A stretch of 39,697 nucleotides of DNA from Dehalococcoidia bacterium (GCA_030689845.1 JAUYHV010000189.1:1-39697), one strand, 5' to 3'. Counted from the stretch's first letter, positions 9,989 to 21,251 are shown. The notes: generated by a model from the letters alone, not told the origin. Numbers and translations are program-made.

Positions 9989-10016
9989 AGTGTTAAAACC
10001 AGGAAGGAAACAGGAT

Positions 10017-10442
10017 TTGCCTACTATTAATCAGCTTGTCCGAAAGGGTAGAAAAAGAATAGTAAAAAAGACCAAAGCTCCGGCATTGAGATTTACCTTT
10101 AATGCCTTGACTAACAGGTCTTCCGAGGGAGAAGGTTCTCCTCAGAAAAGGGGTGTTTGTCTCCAGGTGAAGACAATGACCCCCAAGAAACCTAACTCCG
10201 CCCTGCGGAAAATAGCCCGCGTCAGGCTGACCAATGGCATGGAAGTCACAGCATACATTCCCGGGGAAGGGCACAACCTCCAGGAGCACTCGGTGGTTCT
10301 TGTTCGGGGAGGCAGGGTTAAAGACCTGCCAGGTGTTCGCTATCACATTGTAAGGGGCGCCCTCGATGCCGGCGGTGTTACCGCCCGCAAACGGGGACGC
10401 AGCAAGTACGGCGCTAAAAAAGTTAAGATTGCCGCTAAGTAA
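10017..10442 (+). CDS. rpsL: 30S ribosomal protein S12
   Basis: (M)[11 protein letters not shown].. and [11 protein letters not shown] motifs; TTG start at 10017 preceded by AGGAAGG; ORF track extends to 9990. Confidence 0.97.
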   Translation: MPTINQLVRKGRKRIVKKTKAPALRFTFNALTNRSSEGEGSPQKRGVCLQVKTMTPKKPNSALRKIARVRLTNGMEVTAYIPGEGHNLQEHSVVLVRGGRVKDLPGVRYHIVRGALDAGGVTARKRGRSKYGAKKVKIAAK

Positions 10443-10478
10443 ACGTTATTTATATATATTTAATATTGGAAAAGTAAT

Positions 10479-10949
10479 ATGCCAAGACGAGCAAGAGTTT
10501 TTAAGAAGAGAGTCATTCCGGACCCGAAATTTAATAACCTCGTCGTTTCAAAATTTATCAATGCCATGATGTCCAAAGGCAAAAAGAGCACTGCCAGGGC
10601 GCTGGTCTATGACAGTTTCGAAATTATTGAGAAGCAGACAAAGAAGGACCCTATTGAGGTTTTTGAACTGGCTATTAAGAATACTACTCCCCTCCTCCAG
10701 GTAAAACCGAGGAGAGTGGGTGGTGCTACCTACCAGGTTCCCGTGGAAGTGCTGCCCGACCGGGGGTTGTTTCTCGCGGTAAAGTGGCTGCTGGCAGTAG
10801 CCCGCTCGCGAAAAGGGAAACCCATGGCTGTTAAACTAGCAGGGGAAATCATGGATGCCTCCCAGGGACAGGGAGCAACGATTAAAAAACGGGAAGATAC
10901 CCATAAAATGGCCGAGGCCAACAGGGCCTTTGCTCATTACAGATGGTAA
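10479..10949 (+). CDS. rpsG: 30S ribosomal protein S7
   Basis: 156 aa; MPRRARVFKKRVIPDPKFNN..AHYRW. Confidence 0.98.
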   Translation: MPRRARVFKKRVIPDPKFNNLVVSKFINAMMSKGKKSTARALVYDSFEIIEKQTKKDPIEVFELAIKNTTPLLQVKPRRVGGATYQVPVEVLPDRGLFLAVKWLLAVARSRKGKPMAVKLAGEIMDASQGQGATIKKREDTHKMAEANRAFAHYRW

Positions 10950-10963
10950 TTTGATTTAATATT

Positions 10964-13111
10964 ATGCTAAAGGCACAACGGGGAACACCCCAGTTAAGTA
11001 AATCTGACGTTCGAGAAAAAACAATGGTTCGCAATTTTCCTTTAACGCAAATCCGTAACATAGGAATCATTGCGCACATAGATGCCGGTAAGACAACCGT
11101 TACCGAGAGGATTCTTTATTATACGGGCCGTACTTACAAAATCGGCGAGGTGCATGAGGGCAATGCCGTGATGGACTGGATGCCCCAGGAAAAGGAACGG
11201 GGTATTACCATAACTTCGGCAGCTACGACATGCCACTGGCTGGATTGCCGCATCAACATTATCGACACCCCGGGACATGTGGACTTTACTGCTGAAGTTG
11301 AGAGAAGTTTAAGAATTCTGGATGGCGGCGTGGTAGTTTTCGACGGCGTCGGCGGCGTGGAACCGCAGTCCGAAACAGTCTGGCGGCAGGCCAACAAGTA
11401 CAAGGTACCCCGTATTTGTTTTATTAATAAAATGGACCGTCCCGGGGCAAACTACCATCGCACCATATCCATGATAGAGGAACGCCTTAAAGCGGTACCC
11501 TTGCCCATCCAGTTACCCCTGGGGATCGAGGAATTTTACAAGGGAATAATTGACCTTGTAGAAGAAAAGGCCTGGGTGTTCAGCGAAGACGTTACCACCA
11601 AGCCGCAGCCCTCACCAATACCTTCGGAGTACGCGGATGCCGTCAAAAAGTACAGGGACGGAATGCTGGAGAAACTGGCCGAAAACGACGACCATTTTTT
11701 ACTGGCTTACCTGGAGGGCGGAAACATTGAGATTGAAGAGATAAAAAACGCCATTCGCCGGGCAACGGTGAATAATAAAATTGTGCCTGTTTTATGCGGA
11801 AGCGCTTTGAAGAATAAGGGCGTTCAGCCCCTTCTGGATGCCGTGGTTAATTATTTACCCTCGCCGCTGGATACTCTGCCCGTTGAAGGAAATAACCCCG
11901 ATACCGGGGAACAAGAAATCCGGAATGCCAGTGACGAAGAACCGTTTGCGGCACTGGCATTCAAAGTTGTGACAGACCCCTTCGTGGGACGCTTGGTTTA
12001 TTTCCGGACATACTCGGGAAAGGCCTCCATAGGCACCCAGGTAATAAATTCCACCAGGGGTAAGAAAGAAAGGATAGGCAGGCTCCTGTTGATGCATGCC
12101 AACAGGAGAGAAGATATAGATGATGTGGATACAGGGACCATAGCGGCGACACTCGGGATGAAGAGCACGTTTACAGGGGACACGCTTTGCAGCCCGGACC
12201 ATCCTATTATCCTGGAGAATATCCGTTTCCCCGTGCCTGTTATTTCCCTGGCAATAGAGCCGAAGACAAAGGCCGATGAGGACAAAATGGGCGAAGCGCT
12301 GACGAAGCTGGCCCAGGAGGACCCGACTTTCCAGGTTCACTTTGACAAGGAGACGGGACAGACCGTTATTTCGGGAATGGGTGAATTGCACCTGGAGGTA
12401 CTGGTGGAGCGGATGCTAAGGGAGTTCCGGGTATCCGCTTCGGTGGGTAAACCACAGGTCGCCTATAAAGAGGCCATAACCGAGTCTGTGAAATCCGAAG
12501 GCCGTTTCGTGCGGCAGTCAGGCGGCCACGGACAGTTTGGCCATGTGTGGCTGCAACTGGAACCTAACGTCCGGGGCGGCGGCTTTGTGTTCGAGAACAA
12601 GGTTATCGGGGGTGTTATTCCCCGGGAATATATCCCATCGGTTGAAGAAGGAATCCGGGAGGCTCTGGAGACCGGCGTTATCGCCGGTTACCCTATTATA
12701 GATTTAAAAGCCACTCTTGTAGACGGCAGTTACCACGATGTTGATTCATCGGAAATTGCATTCAAAATGGCCGGCTCTATTGCTTTGAGGCACGGCGTTT
12801 CGAAGGCAAAGCCGATTCTGTTAGAACCTATAATGAAGCTCGATGTTATAGTACCGCTGGAGTATATGGGTGATATTATCGGGGACCTGAACTCCAGGAG
12901 GGGAAAGATCGAGGGAATAGAGACACGGGTTGATGCCTGTACAGTCAGCTGCCATATACCGCTGGCCGAGACCTTCGGTTACGCTACCAGGATAAGGTCT
13001 TTAACCCAGGGCAGAGCGACTTATTATATGGAATTGTTTCAATACGAACAAGTGCCTTCTTCTGTTTCGGAGGTGATTATAGGTAAAAGCGGCAGGAAAA
13101 GTAGTGTATAA
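10964..13111 (+). CDS. fusA: Elongation factor G
   Basis: [43 protein letters not shown]; likely true start ATG 11024 ([15 protein letters not shown]). Confidence 0.98.
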   Translation: MLKAQRGTPQLSKSDVREKTMVRNFPLTQIRNIGIIAHIDAGKTTVTERILYYTGRTYKIGEVHEGNAVMDWMPQEKERGITITSAATTCHWLDCRINIIDTPGHVDFTAEVERSLRILDGGVVVFDGVGGVEPQSETVWRQANKYKVPRICFINKMDRPGANYHRTISMIEERLKAVPLPIQLPLGIEEFYKGIIDLVEEKAWVFSEDVTTKPQPSPIPSEYADAVKKYRDGMLEKLAENDDHFLLAYLEGGNIEIEEIKNAIRRATVNNKIVPVLCGSALKNKGVQPLLDAVVNYLPSPLDTLPVEGNNPDTGEQEIRNASDEEPFAALAFKVVTDPFVGRLVYFRTYSGKASIGTQVINSTRGKKERIGRLLLMHANRREDIDDVDTGTIAATLGMKSTFTGDTLCSPDHPIILENIRFPVPVISLAIEPKTKADEDKMGEALTKLAQEDPTFQVHFDKETGQTVISGMGELHLEVLVERMLREFRVSASVGKPQVAYKEAITESVKSEGRFVRQSGGHGQFGHVWLQLEPNVRGGGFVFENKVIGGVIPREYIPSVEEGIREALETGVIAGYPIIDLKATLVDGSYHDVDSSEIAFKMAGSIALRHGVSKAKPILLEPIMKLDVIVPLEYMGDIIGDLNSRRGKIEGIETRVDACTVSCHIPLAETFGYATRIRSLTQGRATYYMELFQYEQVPSSVSEVIIGKSGRKSSV

Positions 13112-13113
13112 AA

Positions 13114-13422
13114 ATGGCTAAACAAAAAATACGCATCAAACTAAAGGCATTTGATCATAAGCTGCTGGACCAGTCGGCGGAACAGATCGTTGAAACCGCT
13201 GAAAAAACCGGCGCAAATGTTGCCGGACCTGTGCCCCTTCCCACCCATATAATGAAGATTTGTGTTAACAGGTCAACAAATATCGACAAGGATTCCAGGG
13301 AGCAGTTCGAAATCAGGACCCATAAGCGCTTGATAGACATATTGGACCCGACGGCGAAAACCATCGATGCCTTAACCAAATTGAATTTACCCTCCGGCGT
13401 GGAGATTGAAATAAAACTGTAA
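13114..13422 (+). CDS. rpsJ: 30S ribosomal protein S10
   Basis: 102 aa; [24 protein letters not shown]. Confidence 0.98.
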   Translation: MAKQKIRIKLKAFDHKLLDQSAEQIVETAEKTGANVAGPVPLPTHIMKICVNRSTNIDKDSREQFEIRTHKRLIDILDPTAKTIDALTKLNLPSGVEIEIKL

Positions 13423-13432
13423 TAATAAATAT

Positions 13433-14071
13433 TTGGAAATGTTTATGATACGAGGCATATTGGGAAAAAAAATAGGGATGACAAGGGTAATAGGGGAAAG
13501 CGGCGTTTTTGATACGGTAACGGTCATCGAGGCCGGCCCCTGCGTGGCAGTACAGATTAAAAATAAAGAAAAAGACGGCTATAGCGCCGTGCAGTTGGGC
13601 TTCGGACAGGCTAAAAAGCTGAATGCCGCTGCCAAAGGTCATCTAAAGGGCCTTGGCTCCTTCAGGTATCTCAGGGAAGTTGAAATGGATAGCTCCGGGA
13701 CGCCGGAGGTGGGGCAGGTTTTCGACGTAAGCATTTTCGAGGTTGGAAGCCGCGTAGATATTGTCGGCGTCACCAAGGGTAAAGGATTTGCCGGGGTAGT
13801 AAAAAGGCATCATTTTGCCGGCGGTCCAAAAACCCACGGCCAGTCGGACAGGTGGCGCGCCCCGGGTTCCATCGGCGCAGGTACTTCTCCCGGGCGTGTC
13901 TGGAAAGGGCAGAAGATGGCCGGGCACATGGGGCATGACGCATTGACCCAGCGTAATTTGAAAGTTATTCTTACAGACCCCCAGAAACAACTGCTCCTGG
14001 TAAGGGGCGCGGTTCCTGGGGCAAAAAACGATGTGGTATTGATAAAACAATCGAAGTGGGAGAAAAGTTAA
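13433..14071 (+). CDS. rplC: 50S ribosomal protein L3
   Basis: GILGKKIGMTRV..GKGFAGVVKRHHFAGGPKTHGQSDRWRAPGSIG; true start probably ATG 13439 or 13445. Confidence 0.97.
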   Translation: MEMFMIRGILGKKIGMTRVIGESGVFDTVTVIEAGPCVAVQIKNKEKDGYSAVQLGFGQAKKLNAAAKGHLKGLGSFRYLREVEMDSSGTPEVGQVFDVSIFEVGSRVDIVGVTKGKGFAGVVKRHHFAGGPKTHGQSDRWRAPGSIGAGTSPGRVWKGQKMAGHMGHDALTQRNLKVILTDPQKQLLLVRGAVPGAKNDVVLIKQSKWEKS

Positions 14072-14073
14072 CC

Positions 14074-14715
14074 ATGGAAGTTGCAGTCTTAAATACCACC
14101 GGTGATACTGTCTCCCAGTTACAAATCAGTGATTACGTCTTTAACATACCTGTTAATACCGCTGTCATGCACCAGGTCCTGGTCGCCCAGAATAATAATG
14201 CCCGGCTGGGAACCGCAAATACGAAGACCAGGAGCGAAGTCACGGGCAGCACCAGGAAATTGTTCGCCCAGAAACACACGGGAAGAGCCAGAAGGGGCTC
14301 CATTAAGTCACCGCTCCTGAAGGGTGGTGGAATCGTTTTCGGACCTCATCCCAGGAGTTACAAGCAAAAACTAAATAAAAAAATGAAATCCCTGGCCATT
14401 CGAAGCGCTCTGTCGAGCAAAACCAGGGAAAACCAGTTCCTGGTACTCGATGAGCTGAAAGTAAACAGCCCAAAAACAAAAGAAATCATAAATGTTATGA
14501 AAAACCTGGGTATTTCTTCTACGGTGCTTTTTGTGACCACCCAGCCTTCAAATGAGCTGAAGTTCAGTGCCCGGAATGTGCCCGAGATAAAAGTTTTACC
14601 CTTGGATTCGATAAATTTAGCGGATTTGTTGAAATTTAACAGTTTAGCAATGACCGTGGATGCGATACGAAAAGCTGAGGATATGTGGGGACAGCAAGAA
14701 CCCGGGGATAAGTAG
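14074..14715 (+). CDS. rplD: 50S ribosomal protein L4
   Basis: QKHTGRARRGSIKSPLLKGGGIVFGPHPRSY; ATG 14074 right after rplC stop (ORF track starts 14056). Confidence 0.96.
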   Translation: MEVAVLNTTGDTVSQLQISDYVFNIPVNTAVMHQVLVAQNNNARLGTANTKTRSEVTGSTRKLFAQKHTGRARRGSIKSPLLKGGGIVFGPHPRSYKQKLNKKMKSLAIRSALSSKTRENQFLVLDELKVNSPKTKEIINVMKNLGISSTVLFVTTQPSNELKFSARNVPEIKVLPLDSINLADLLKFNSLAMTVDAIRKAEDMWGQQEPGDK

Positions 14716-14732
14716 ATCAAGAGGATTCAAAA

Positions 14733-15017
14733 ATGCACCTTTACGAAGTTCTAAGGCGGCCTTTGGTAACAGAAAAAAATACCATACTTCAGGAACTGGG
14801 AAAATATGTTTTTGAAGTGCACAAGAATGCCAACAAGCCTATGGTTAAACAGGCTGTCCAGCTCGCTTTCAAAGTCAAGGTTGAAAAGGTTAATATAATC
14901 AACGTTCACGGTGAAAAGAAAAGGTTCGGTGCCAGGATGATAACCACGCCTTCATGGAAAAAAGCCGTAGTGACACTAAAAAAAGGTGACAAGATTCAGA
15001 TATTCGAAGGTATTTAG
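14733..15017 (+). CDS. rplW: 50S ribosomal protein L23
   Basis: 94 aa; LRRPLVTEKNT..YVFEVHKNANKPMVKQAV. Confidence 0.97.
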   Translation: MHLYEVLRRPLVTEKNTILQELGKYVFEVHKNANKPMVKQAVQLAFKVKVEKVNIINVHGEKKRFGARMITTPSWKKAVVTLKKGDKIQIFEGI

Positions 15018-15057
15018 TTTTTAAGATGATTGTTAAAAAAGGTACAGGAGAATTATT

Positions 15058-15891
15058 TTGGGTTTAAAGAATTTTAAGCCTACGTCCCCGGGCAGAAGGG
15101 GTATGGTAGGATTTTCTTTCGACGAGATAACCAAAACGGAACCTGAGAAGTCCCTTATCCATCCCCGCAAGAACAACGCCGGACGTAACTACCAGGGTCG
15201 CATAAGCGTGCGTCACAGGGGTGGTGGGAGCAAGCGTATGCTCAGGGATATCGATTTCAAGAGGGATAATATCGGCGTGCCTGGCAAGGTAGCAGCCATT
15301 GAATACGATCCCAATCGCACAGCCCGCATCGCCCTGGTCCATTATGCCGATGGTGATAAGCGGTACATCCTGGCTCCGGTGGGACTGGCGGTCGGTGATA
15401 CCGTGAACGCCGGAAGCAGCGCTGAAATAAAACCGGGGAATGCCCTTCCCTTGAAAGATATTCCTGTAGGCACGATGATTCATAACCTGGAGCTTTACAG
15501 GGGTAAGGGGGCCCAGCTTGTCCGTTCTGCGGGCCAGGCGGCCCAGTTGATGGCCAGGGAAGAAAAATATGCCCTTATACGTTTGCCGTCGCTGGAATTA
15601 AGAAGAATAAACATAGAGTGCATGGCTACTATCGGTCAGGTCGGCAATGTGGAGCACCAGAATATAGTTCTTGGTAAAGCCGGTAGGAGCAGGTGGCTGA
15701 GGAGGAGGCCCTCGGTACGCGGTACTGCCATGAATCCGAGAGACCATCCGCATGGCGGGGGCGAAGGGCGAAGCCCGATTGGGCTCACCGGACCGAAAAC
15801 ACCCTGGGGAAAGCCGGCACTGGGATACAAGACCAGGCGGCGTAAAGATACCGGCAAAATGATTGTTAAACGTCGATCTAAAAATAGGTAA
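15058..15891 (+). CDS. rplB: 50S ribosomal protein L2
   Basis: 277 aa; [32 protein letters not shown] start. Confidence 0.98.
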   Translation: MGLKNFKPTSPGRRGMVGFSFDEITKTEPEKSLIHPRKNNAGRNYQGRISVRHRGGGSKRMLRDIDFKRDNIGVPGKVAAIEYDPNRTARIALVHYADGDKRYILAPVGLAVGDTVNAGSSAEIKPGNALPLKDIPVGTMIHNLELYRGKGAQLVRSAGQAAQLMAREEKYALIRLPSLELRRINIECMATIGQVGNVEHQNIVLGKAGRSRWLRRRPSVRGTAMNPRDHPHGGGEGRSPIGLTGPKTPWGKPALGYKTRRRKDTGKMIVKRRSKNR

Positions 15892-15903
15892 GGAAAGTAA
15901 ATA

Positions 15904-16173
15904 ATGTCCAGGTCAGTAAAAAAAGGGCCGTATATTGACCCCAAGTTAATGAAAAAAGTAGAGGCTGTCAACAGTTCCGGCCAGAAAACTGTAATAAAAA
16001 CCTGGGCCCGGGCATGTACTGTGATTCCGGAAATGCTCGGCCATACTATCGGGGTTCATGACGGTAGGCGTCACGTCCCGGTCTTCATTACGGAAAACAT
16101 GGTCGGCCATAAACTGGGTGAGTTTGCTCCTACCAGGACATTCCGTGGCCACTCGTCTAAGAGCAAGGAATAA
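15904..16173 (+). CDS. rpsS: 30S ribosomal protein S19
   Basis: [28 protein letters not shown]. Confidence 0.98.
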   Translation: MSRSVKKGPYIDPKLMKKVEAVNSSGQKTVIKTWARACTVIPEMLGHTIGVHDGRRHVPVFITENMVGHKLGEFAPTRTFRGHSSKSKE

Positions 16174-16224
16174 AAAAGGAGTTAACTGGTAAAATCAATT
16201 AGGAACCCAGCCAGAGATATAATT

Positions 16225-16563
16225 ATGCAAGTTAAAGCAGTAGCAAAAAACGTCGGAGTATCCTTTAAGAAAATGCAGCTTATCGTGGATACGGTCCGGA
16301 ATAAGAAAGTGGACGAAGGTCTGGCCGTTTTAAAGTTCTTACCTTCTCCCTCCGCCCGACATGTGGCAAAAGTAGTAAAATCTGCTGCCGCAAATGCGGA
16401 AAATAATTATCACTTGATACCGGCCAACCTGAAAATCGTAGGCATTTACGCTGACAAAGGAAGGACTTTGAAAAGGTTCAGAGCCAGGGCCAGGGGACGG
16501 GCCAGCCGTATTTTAAAACGTTCCTGTCATCTTACTGTAATAGTAGAAGAAAAGGAGGGATGA
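16225..16563 (+). CDS. rplV: 50S ribosomal protein L22
   Basis: 112 aa; typical fold residues and RFRARARGRASRILKR. Confidence 0.96.
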   Translation: MQVKAVAKNVGVSFKKMQLIVDTVRNKKVDEGLAVLKFLPSPSARHVAKVVKSAAANAENNYHLIPANLKIVGIYADKGRTLKRFRARARGRASRILKRSCHLTVIVEEKEG

Positions 16564-17322
16564 TTGGGACACAAAGTTAATCCTATAAGTTTTCGGCTGG
16601 GAATTACCCGGACCTGGCAAGCGAGATGGTACGCGGACAAGCAGTACCCGCAGCTGGTTCAGGAAGATTTGAAACTGCGTAAAGTTATCAAGAGTAATTA
16701 CCGGGACGGCGCTATCGCCAATGTGATAATAGAGCGAAAGGTTAACGAAATTACCATCACTCTTCACACTGCCAGGCCGGGAATAATAATCGGTAAAAGC
16801 GGACAACGCATAGACCAGATGAGAGCAACACTTGAAAAACTCACGGATAAGAAAGTAAGGCTGGTTATCCAGGAAATCCGGCAAGCGGAACTGGAAGCAC
16901 CCCTTGTTGCCCAGAACATCGCCGACCAGATTGAAAGGCGGGCTTCATACCGCCGTGCTATGAAACAAGCCCTCCTGCGAACAATGCAGTCAGGCGCCAA
17001 GGGTATAAAGGTGGGTTGTGCTGGCAGGTTGGGAGGCGCGGAAATAGCCAGGAGAGAAACCATGCGGCAAGGACGCGTTCCATTGGCGACCCTCCGGGCT
17101 GATATTGATTACGGGTTCGCAGAGGCCAATACCGCCCAGGGCAAGGTAGGCATAAAGGTGTGGATTTATAAGGGAGATGTTTTCGAAGAGAAGGCTCCAG
17201 TGCCGCTGGAGGAAATGAAGGCAAAAACCGGACCGGTAGAGAGCCTGGTAGGAAACCCGGTTGAAGGTTCTGCAGTGGAAACAATAATACAATTAACGGA
17301 GAACCCAGATGTTGCAGCCTAA
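16564..17322 (+). CDS. rpsC: 30S ribosomal protein S3
   Basis: [26 protein letters not shown] motif [13 protein letters not shown] start directly after rplV stop. Confidence 0.98.
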   Translation: MGHKVNPISFRLGITRTWQARWYADKQYPQLVQEDLKLRKVIKSNYRDGAIANVIIERKVNEITITLHTARPGIIIGKSGQRIDQMRATLEKLTDKKVRLVIQEIRQAELEAPLVAQNIADQIERRASYRRAMKQALLRTMQSGAKGIKVGCAGRLGGAEIARRETMRQGRVPLATLRADIDYGFAEANTAQGKVGIKVWIYKGDVFEEKAPVPLEEMKAKTGPVESLVGNPVEGSAVETIIQLTENPDVAA

Positions 17323-17734
17323 GCGAGTTAAATACAGAAAGCAGCACCGCGGAAGGCGGCAAGGCGCAGCCCAGGCTGGCAATACAATTGAGTTTGGGGA
17401 ATTCGGGTTAATGGCGACGGAATCATGCTGGCTAACGGCGCGGCAGATTGAAGCCGGCCGCCGGGCTATTACTCACCGTCTATCCAGGGGCGGAAAAGTG
17501 TGGGTACGCGCTTTTCCGGATAAACCGGTTTCGAAGAAACCCGCAGAAACGCGCATGGGCAGCGGCAAAGGGCCGCCGGACCACTGGGTAGCGGTGGTAA
17601 AAAGGAGCAAAATTCTCTTTGAGATCGCCGGAGTAAAAGAAGACATAGCCCAGGACGCCATGAGGTTAGCGGCAGGAAAACTGCCCATCCATACCAGGTT
17701 CCTGGCAAAAGCTTCGGCCGGTGATTTTAAATAG
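17309..17734 (+). CDS. rplP: 50S ribosomal protein L16
   Basis: [32 protein letters not shown]. Confidence 0.98.
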   Translation: MLQPKRVKYRKQHRGRRQGAAQAGNTIEFGEFGLMATESCWLTARQIEAGRRAITHRLSRGGKVWVRAFPDKPVSKKPAETRMGSGKGPPDHWVAVVKRSKILFEIAGVKEDIAQDAMRLAAGKLPIHTRFLAKASAGDFK

Positions 17735-17749
17735 GAGGGCTAAAGTATA

Positions 17750-17941
17750 TTGAAGATCCAGGAAATTCGAGCCCTCGGAACCGAGGAGTTACAGAAACAA
17801 TTGGAGGAGGCAAGGCAGGCTCTGTTTAACCTGCGTTTTCGCCTGGCTACAAGGCAGTTAGTCAACGACCGGGAGATTCCGAAAACTAAGAAAACGGTCG
17901 CCAGAATGCTGACTGTGCTCAGTGAAAGAGGATCAGCTTAA
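17750..17941 (+). CDS. rpmC: 50S ribosomal protein L29
   Basis: 63 aa; EELQKQLEEARQALFNLRFRLATRQL; TTG start. Confidence 0.96.
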   Translation: MKIQEIRALGTEELQKQLEEARQALFNLRFRLATRQLVNDREIPKTKKTVARMLTVLSERGSA

Positions 17942-17965
17942 GGGCAGTAGAAAGATCAAACATTA

Positions 17966-18361
17966 ATGTTACAAAATAGAAAAACCCGTGTTGGCACGAT
18001 TGTAAGCGACAAGATGATTAAAACTGCAGTGGTGTCAATTGAAACACAGCAGCGCCATCGTCTGTATGGCAAAATTACTAAGAAAAGGACCAGGGTTAAG
18101 GCACATGTTGAGATTCCCGTCGAAGTCGGCGACCTGGTCAGGATTGTTGAGACACGTCCTCTTTCCAAGGAGAAGAGGTGGATCGTCCAGGAAATAGTGC
18201 AAAAAGGCAAGATGGCTGCGTGGCAGCCTTTAAGTAGCGATGAGCAAGTTTTGGGTGTGGTGGAGGAAAAGATGACAGGAGAGGTTGAACCCGTGACTGC
18301 CGGACCGGATAATATAGATCAGGAAGAAACATCAGGAACGCAAAATGATTCAGTCAACTAG
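17966..18361 (+). CDS. rpsQ: 30S ribosomal protein S17 with acidic C-terminal extension
   Basis: [22 protein letters not shown]..core, then about 45 extra residues ending [26 protein letters not shown]. Confidence 0.95.
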   Translation: MLQNRKTRVGTIVSDKMIKTAVVSIETQQRHRLYGKITKKRTRVKAHVEIPVEVGDLVRIVETRPLSKEKRWIVQEIVQKGKMAAWQPLSSDEQVLGVVEEKMTGEVEPVTAGPDNIDQEETSGTQNDSVN

Positions 18362-18713
18362 CAGGTTAAGAGTAGCCGATAATTCAGGCGCTAAAAGCAT
18401 AATGTGCATAAACGTTCCCGGCGGGACCAGGAGAAGGTATGCTTTTCTTGGTGATGTCGTCGTTGCCAGTGTTAAGCAGGCTTTACCGGGGGCAGCCGTA
18501 AAAAAGGGGGATGTGGTGAGGGCGGTTGTGGTCAGGACTACTCAGCATTCAAAAAGAAAAGACGGCTCATATATCAGGTTCGATGATAACGCGGCAGTGC
18601 TTCTCAGCGAGAAAAATAATCCGAGGGGTACCAGGGTTTTCGGTCCTGTTGCCCGTGAGCTGAGGGAAAAGAATTTTATGAAAATAATTTCCCTGGCTCC
18701 GGAGGTGCTGTAA
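18345..18713 (+). CDS. rplN: 50S ribosomal protein L14
   Basis: [24 protein letters not shown]. Confidence 0.98.
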   Translation: MIQSTSRLRVADNSGAKSIMCINVPGGTRRRYAFLGDVVVASVKQALPGAAVKKGDVVRAVVVRTTQHSKRKDGSYIRFDDNAAVLLSEKNNPRGTRVFGPVARELREKNFMKIISLAPEVL

Positions 18714-18718
18714 ACACC

Positions 18719-19030
18719 ATGAAAATCCATAAAAATGATTCTGTTCTCGTAATATGCGGAAAAGATAAAGGGAAAAAGGGCAAAGTGCGGGTGGTTGACA
18801 CCAAGAAAGACCGCCTGATAGTCGACGGCGTGAACATGATAAAAAAGCACGTTCGCCCCACCGGAACGGTCAGGCAGGCCGGAATCATCGAAAGAGAAGC
18901 CCCGATTAAGGTATCCAATGTCATGGTTTTGTGCCCGAAATGCAGTAAACCGGCAAGGATAGGCCATTTGTCCCTCGAGGATGGGAAAAAGGTAAGGCTT
19001 TGCAGGGCCTGTCACGAAGTTATTGAGTAA
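18719..19030 (+). CDS. rplX: 50S ribosomal protein L24
   Basis: KOW-type VICGKDKGKKGKV; C-terminal CPKC..CRAC. Confidence 0.97.
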   Translation: MKIHKNDSVLVICGKDKGKKGKVRVVDTKKDRLIVDGVNMIKKHVRPTGTVRQAGIIEREAPIKVSNVMVLCPKCSKPARIGHLSLEDGKKVRLCRACHEVIE

Positions 19031-19067
19031 AACAGGAAATCTATTATCCGTAAGAGAATGAATTAAA

Positions 19068-19604
19068 GTGCTAAAAGAACATTATAAGAACAATGTAATA
19101 GCTCCATTACAGGAACAACTCGGGATTAAAAATGTAATGGGGGTCCCGCGCCTGGTGAAGGTCGTGGTTAATATAGGTATGGGGGAAGCTATTACAAATG
19201 CCAAAGCGCTCGAAGCAGCAGAGAAGGACCTGACAACCATCACGGGGCAGCACCCGATAACCACAAGGAGTAAAAAATCTATCGCCGCTTTCAAACTGCG
19301 ACAGGGAATGCCAATAGGCCTCAAGGTTACCCTCCGGGGCAAGCGAATGTATGATTTTTTAGGTAAATTAATAAACTCCGTTTTACCGCGTATACGCGAT
19401 TTCCAGGGAGTTCCACGGACCGCTTTCGATAGTAAAGGGAACTATACTCTTGGTCTGAAGGAGCAACTTGTTTTTCCCGAGATTGAATATGACAAGGTGG
19501 ACAAAATCAGGGGTATGGAGATAACGATTGTTACAACTGCGGCCTCTCGCGAAGAAGGTGAAAAGTTTTTAGAACTATTAGGAATGCCTTTTATTAGGAA
19601 CTAG
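19068..19604 (+). CDS. rplE: 50S ribosomal protein L5
   Basis: 178 aa; [31 protein letters not shown] start. Confidence 0.98.
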   Translation: MLKEHYKNNVIAPLQEQLGIKNVMGVPRLVKVVVNIGMGEAITNAKALEAAEKDLTTITGQHPITTRSKKSIAAFKLRQGMPIGLKVTLRGKRMYDFLGKLINSVLPRIRDFQGVPRTAFDSKGNYTLGLKEQLVFPEIEYDKVDKIRGMEITIVTTAASREEGEKFLELLGMPFIRN

Positions 19605-19618
19605 GTTAAGGTTTAATT

Positions 19619-19804
19619 ATGGCTAAAACATCCAAAATAGTAAAATCCCGCCGTACGCCAAAGTTTAAAGTGCAAAAACGCAATCGTTGCCAGGCCTGCG
19701 GAAGACCTCGGGGCTATATAAGGAAATTTGCACTTTGTCGTATATGTTTTCGCCGCCTGGCCGCCTTCGGGGAGTTGCCCGGCGTAACAAAGTCAAGCTG
19801 GTAA
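19619..19804 (+). CDS. rpsZ: 30S ribosomal protein S14 type Z (zinc form)
   Basis: 61 aa; [26 protein letters not shown]. Confidence 0.97.
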   Translation: MAKTSKIVKSRRTPKFKVQKRNRCQACGRPRGYIRKFALCRICFRRLAAFGELPGVTKSSW

Positions 19805-19882
19805 AGAAGCAATAAAAAGGTAATAATAATTAGTTAATATTCAAAAGTAATCAAACGGCGAGGTTGGATAAAAATAAAGAAA

Positions 19883-20287
19883 ATGAGCTATATGGTTAAT
19901 GATCCGATTGCAGATATGCTGACCAGGATTCGCAACGCTCTTATGGTTAAACACCCGATGGTGTTGATTCCCGCCAGCGCGATCAAACTCGCTGTTGCAC
20001 GAATAATGCGGGATGAAGGGTATTGCGAAGATTATGAAGTATTGAAGGGAGACCCCCAGAGAGTTATCAAGGTCAATCTGAGATACGGGGAAAAAAAACA
20101 ACCGGTTATTAACGGATTAAGAAGGATAAGTAAACCCAGCAGAAGGATTTACGTTAAAAGGGCCAAAATTCCCAGGGTTTATTCTGGTCTTGGCGTTGCC
20201 ATTCTGTCTACACCTAAGGGTATTATGACAGGAAAGGAAGCCAGGAGGGCCAATGTCGGCGGGGAATTGCTTTGCTATATCTGGTAA
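19883..20287 (+). CDS. rpsH: 30S ribosomal protein S8
   Basis: DPIADMLTRIRNA..RVYSGLGVAILSTPKGIMT. Confidence 0.98.
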   Translation: MSYMVNDPIADMLTRIRNALMVKHPMVLIPASAIKLAVARIMRDEGYCEDYEVLKGDPQRVIKVNLRYGEKKQPVINGLRRISKPSRRIYVKRAKIPRVYSGLGVAILSTPKGIMTGKEARRANVGGELLCYIW

Positions 20288-20308
20288 ATAATCTTTCACG
20301 AGGACAAA

Positions 20309-20860
20309 ATGTCGAGAATAGGTAAAAAACCTATCACGGTTCCCGGTAACGTTAAGGTTAAGATAGAAAAAAACCGGGTAAACGTAATAGGACCAAAAGG
20401 AGAAATGACCAGGGACTTTCATCCGGATATTATCCTATCGTTGGAGAATTCCATTATTACGGTATCGCGTCCGAGCGACAACAGGAAATTGCGCCAACTC
20501 CATGGACTGACCCGGACCCTGATAGCCAACATGGTAAAAGGTGTTAGCGAGGGTTTTGAAAAGACGCTCGATATCGTTGGGGTAGGTTACAAGGGGCAGA
20601 AAATCGGGGAAAAGATTTCGTTGCAGTTGGGTTTTACAAAGCCTGTGGAGATCGACCCTCCCAAGGGGGTAAGTTTTCAATTGGATAATCCCACCAGGAT
20701 TAGGGTAGTTGGTTTCAATAAAGAGGATGTCGGGCAGGTCGCAGCCACACTAAGACGTTTAAAGCCCCCTGATCCCTATAAGAAGAAAGGGGTGACTTAC
20801 GCCGGTGAGCGGGTGAGACAGAAGGCAGGAAAAGCCGGAAAAGCAGGAGCTAAGAAATAA
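20309..20860 (+). CDS. rplF: 50S ribosomal protein L6
   Basis: [36 protein letters not shown]. Confidence 0.98.
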   Translation: MSRIGKKPITVPGNVKVKIEKNRVNVIGPKGEMTRDFHPDIILSLENSIITVSRPSDNRKLRQLHGLTRTLIANMVKGVSEGFEKTLDIVGVGYKGQKIGEKISLQLGFTKPVEIDPPKGVSFQLDNPTRIRVVGFNKEDVGQVAATLRRLKPPDPYKKKGVTYAGERVRQKAGKAGKAGAKK

Positions 20861-21237
20861 TGAAAATACCCAGAAAAAAAGAAGACTCCCGAAGCGCCCG
20901 GGCGGCGAGACATCACCGAATCAGGACGAGGGTCCAGGGTACAGCGGAAAGACCCAGGTTATGTGTATTCCGGAGTTTAAACCATGTCTATGGTCAGATA
21001 ATTGACGACGTTAAAGGAGCTACGTTGATATCCGCATCAACCCTGGATACGGAATTAAGGGAAAAAGTGAATGATATGCCCAAGAAGGACATAGCCAACC
21101 TGGTTGGCAAACTGGTAGGGCAAAGGGCTTTGGAAAAAGGAATCACTACAATTATTTTCGACCGGGCCGGGTATAAATACCACGGCAGGGTAAAGTCTCT
21201 GGCTGAAGGAGCCCGCGAAGCCGGGCTGCAATTTTAG
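20860..21237 (+). CDS. rplR: 50S ribosomal protein L18
   Basis: [20 protein letters not shown]. Confidence 0.97.
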   Translation: MKIPRKKEDSRSARAARHHRIRTRVQGTAERPRLCVFRSLNHVYGQIIDDVKGATLISASTLDTELREKVNDMPKKDIANLVGKLVGQRALEKGITTIIFDRAGYKYHGRVKSLAEGAREAGLQF

Positions 21238-21251
21238 ATACAGGATATATA

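Noticed and set aside
9990-10016. N-terminal extension of S12 (MLKPGRKQD) in the ORF track
   Set aside because: Homology starts at [11 protein letters not shown] and a good Shine-Dalgarno (AGGAAGG) lies within the supposed extension, so the TTG at 10017 is preferred.
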